DNA of 64,000 bases, from contig CM034145.1 of assembly GCA_019914995.1 (NCBI GenBank), positions 4,347,262 through 4,411,261 of the forward strand. The letters run 5' to 3'. Each line of letters opens with the position of its first letter. The stretch's first letter is position 1. Source of the stretch: Acanthochlamys bracteata. Lineage: Eukaryota > Streptophyta > Magnoliopsida > Pandanales > Velloziaceae. Shown one piece after another: positions 61,456-64,000 of the stretch. The notes beneath the pieces are model-generated. The model was given only the letters and a program-made list of their open reading frames with translations. It was not told the DNA's origin and ran no database searches. Position numbers and translations under genes: made by a program.

Positions 61456-61679
61456 CAATCGGTTCTTCCGATAGTTGATTTCTTCTAACGCAGTCGTTTT
61501 TCTGAATCCTTTACGTTGGTACAAATTGCGTCTAGAAAATCTCAAAGAAAAGCCAGAATATTGAAAACTTTTGCACATATTTACTTGATCATAAGTGATT
61601 CTAATATTATTTTTTTACTGTTTTATAAAATTACTTGTTAAAACTTATTTTTTTACGCAGTCAGTTCTTCTGATTGTTG
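61456..61679. repeat. Two diverged 22-bp direct repeats, each able to fold
   Basis: CAATCGGTTCTTCCGATAG (starting 61456, followed by TTG) and CAGTCAGTTCTTCTGATTG (starting 61658, followed by TTG) are related. Each has a 4-bp stem around a TTCTT loop: TCGG/CCGA in the first, TCAG/CTGA in the second. Confidence 0.5.
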
Positions 61680-61739
61680 ACTTGTTGGAACAAAGTAAGA
61701 TAACGACAAAAAAAAAAGCACAGAACTGAATAGAGATAA

Positions 61740-63690
61740 GACTCGTTAATACTGTTGTTGTGCCCGTGCACACACGGGCGAGTGCTTCGTGGCATGTACC
61801 ATGCACGTGCGCACGCACGGACTTTCTTCTCCTATCTGTTTGCAAAACACAAACAGCTATACTGGAATAAGAAAATACACAATCATTTCTATCAACTAAC
61901 AAATTAAAACCAGGAACAGGTTGTAGATGATGAGAAGAAAAACGCATCTAACACAGCACACGCTCGTAAAAATTTTAATAAACACAAAAACAACCCACAG
62001 CTAGCTAGCTAATATTAATAAATCTCCTAATTAATCTATGTTTTTAAAGTTTATAATATATTTGCTGCTCACATGCGTGCATGTGTCAGAGAAAGAACGA
62101 CATAGTTCTACTTAAACCATTACAGATTAACGACTAATGCCAGAGAGATTATGATGTATATCTTATTTTGTATTCATTCATTCATATTATTTAAGAGTTG
62201 ATTAACTTCTATTGGTTTGAGTGATGAATTGAAACGCGTACGCGAGAGTGGGAGTGGGGACAATAAAGGACAGAGCGTTGCTGTTCCCTTCGCCACGAGC
62301 ACCGTCATCGGTGAATCCGGCGACAATCACAACCATTCATTCGTTCATCGATGATCGATAGAGTTTGTTTGTTTGGTTCTTTTTTTTTTGATAATCAGTA
62401 CTAGCGAAGTTTCCTAGACATATATATACAAAAATAAAAATAAAGAAGAAGAGAAGAAGAAGAAGAAGAAGATCTAGTTGTTCTGAGTCGTCTGACAGCG
62501 TTGTTGTTCAGTTGTCCAGGAAATGGTGCTAGCTAGCTGTAGCTGGTGTTATATTCTATAGAAGGAGGTAGAAGTAGAAGAAGAAGAAGAAGGATGGAAA
62601 AGGTTTTGAAGGAAGGTGCAAGCAGCAGAGCAGACATCTCCGCATTTGGTGATCCAATACTTGTTAACACACTAATCCATGGAAAAAATATTGGAATTCA
62701 TGTAGCAGTGCTCATCAACACAGTCCACCCAGAAAAAATTTTGTTTGTTGAAACTAGAAACTATAGTTTTTATTGAAAAAGTGAAAGGCTTTTTATATGA
62801 ATAGAATCAATAAGCGATAATTGAAGTTCAATTATTTTAATTTAATTGTTGAAATCGGTAATTACGGTAACATAAATTACCGTTCACATGTGGAGTTGGA
62901 ATTGATTAGTACTACCTATATATCTTCTTCTAATATGCATGGGACTCCCTCACCCACCACTACCACACTAACAAAACCAAACAAACCAACAAAACAAAAA
63001 TTTTCTATTCATGCACGATTCAATAGGATTAAATTAATCCAAATCCAAAAAAAAAAAGAAGAATATCTTTATCATATTCATTCATTAGTTGGCTTAATTG
63101 AAGACCTCCCCCAAAAGTCTTCATCATCCTTTGAGACAAACCCTTCCCCCTAGCGACAACCCAAAAGTTGTATTCCACATTTCTTTATTAATTAAAGTGG
63201 TGGCAATATTTTGCAAATTCAGGCCGGCAATGTTATCTTTTCAGTTCACTTTGGTCATTATAACCGTGTTTGGTTATTTTAAATCATAATAGTGCAATGC
63301 AAAATATACAAATTTATGAGGTCTTATTTTGCAACATACATATACAAATAACCTTATGGTTACACAACATACAAAAGAAGTTTAAAATCTCGATAAGACA
63401 ATTATCAGAACCTTTAATTGCGATAAGTATTATATGAGGTCTGAATTTGAAGAATTCTAAAACCAAAGACTATTATCAGCACCAACAGTTGCTATAAGTA
63501 CTATATATGGACTGACTTTGCAAAATACTACAAAAAGAAAATTTGTAGACTTTTTTTTTTGTTTTTGAATGGGCCCTATTTAGGGGTTTAATACTTAATA
63601 GAGAGAGGCCTATATTCTTCTCGGGATTGGATCCATTATTGTTTCAACCAACCCCCACGAGCCCCTCCCCCTTCTCTTCTTCTTCCCCTT
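61740..63690. other. No protein gene; probable upstream DNA of MIR396 precursor 3
   Basis: It contains a GCCCGTGCACACACGGGC inverted repeat at about 61762, GAA runs at about 62441-62471 and 62566-62592, and a more GC-rich stretch at 62225-62340. Frames at 61645-61947 (-), 62546-62776 (+) and 62821-63153 (+) show no family signature. A non-coding transcript start near 62350-62550 is possible but unproven. Confidence 0.35.
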
Positions 63691-63696
63691 CGTCTC

Positions 63697-63704
63697 TATA
63701 TATA
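63697..63704 (+). promoter_or_regulatory. TATA box of MIR396 precursor 3
   Basis: TATATATA just after a CT-rich stretch (CCCTCCCCC, then TTCTCTTC repeats) of the plant Y-patch kind. Initiation would fall near 63728-63736, about 190 nt before the mature sequence. Confidence 0.7.
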
Positions 63705-63910
63705 CATCACCCGTTCTTCTCTATTCTTCTCACTCAACCCTAGCTGTCTAGCTCAAAGCTCATCTACTCCTTTTCTTTTTCTTGTAAATACTAGCTAGTT
63801 TAACAACAACAAAGCCTTCATCTCTTTCTTGTAACAACAGAGCTCTATGATCTCTTTGATGTAGATTGAGGTGTTGAAAGTTTTATTATGGTGCGGCATG
63901 GCATGGCATG

Positions 63911-64000
63911 GCCCTCCTAGTAGTCTTCCACAGCTTTCTTGAACTGCTTTATAAGACTGTTAGCTGCAGTTTTCTTGATCTATAGAAAGAAGTCCTGATC
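63911..64000 (+). ncRNA. MIR396: MIR396 precursor 3 (miR396a type), 5' part only
   Basis: The sequence at 63926-63946 is identical to miR396a (UUCCACAGCUUUCUUGAAC, ending UG). The preceding CCTCCTAGTAGTC resembles the base of known MIR396a stems. The following 54 nt are loop and upper stem; the pairing 3' arm (expected to read like GTTCAAxAAAGCTGTGGGAAG) lies beyond position 64000. The identity rests on the perfect 21-nt match, the TATA-containing promoter and the neighbouring family members; the fold itself cannot be confirmed here. Confidence 0.88.

Noticed and set aside
61645-61947. 100-codon minus-strand frame
   Set aside because: No recognised motif; GC-rich palindromic words account for its composition.
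1-64000. tRNA, rRNA and CRISPR features
   Set aside because: No cloverleaf with intact A and B boxes, no rRNA segments and no regularly spaced repeats were seen; this is plant nuclear DNA.

Overview
The window looks like nuclear DNA of a dicot plant. It has AT-rich intergenic DNA, many short GT-AG introns, a chloroplast-targeted DnaJ, a plant calmodulin-like protein and three copies of the plant microRNA gene MIR396. The species cannot be fixed from the sequence; a rosid is plausible.

Region 1-17,800 holds no intact host gene. It is a transposon graveyard: one hAT element with a decayed transposase (8867-11747, with 8-bp target duplications), several short non-autonomous hAT relatives (two with perfect 8-bp duplications), many copies of an AT-rich ~200-260 bp MITE, a lone LTR-like segment (12369-14908), a CACTA-type end (15680-15864) and a small PPR gene fragment (7706-7861).

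Region 17,900-45,000 is the gene-rich part. In order it holds a chloroplast type-A DnaJ (DJA5/DJA6 type, 11 coding exons, 486 aa, + strand), a single-exon membrane-anchored calmodulin-like protein with four EF-hands (218 aa, - strand, convergent with the DnaJ), a two-exon 150-aa protein with a mitochondrial-like N-terminus and one clear membrane span (- strand, not recognised), and signal peptidase complex subunit 3 (six exons, 167 aa, + strand, with one GC-AG intron).

Region 45,000-64,000 has no protein-coding gene I can support, but carries three MIR396 loci in about 15.3 kb. The first (mature 48632-48652, - strand) has the miR396b-type ending. The second (mature 57428-57448, + strand) is a seed variant with CGG in place of CAG. 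The third (mature 63926-63946, + strand) has the miR396a-type ending, and its 3' arm lies beyond the window. Each has a TATA box at a sensible distance upstream, so they are probably three separate transcription units rather than one polycistron. By family knowledge they repress GROWTH-REGULATING FACTOR genes. The other genes are ordinary housekeeping or signalling genes with no evident shared pathway.
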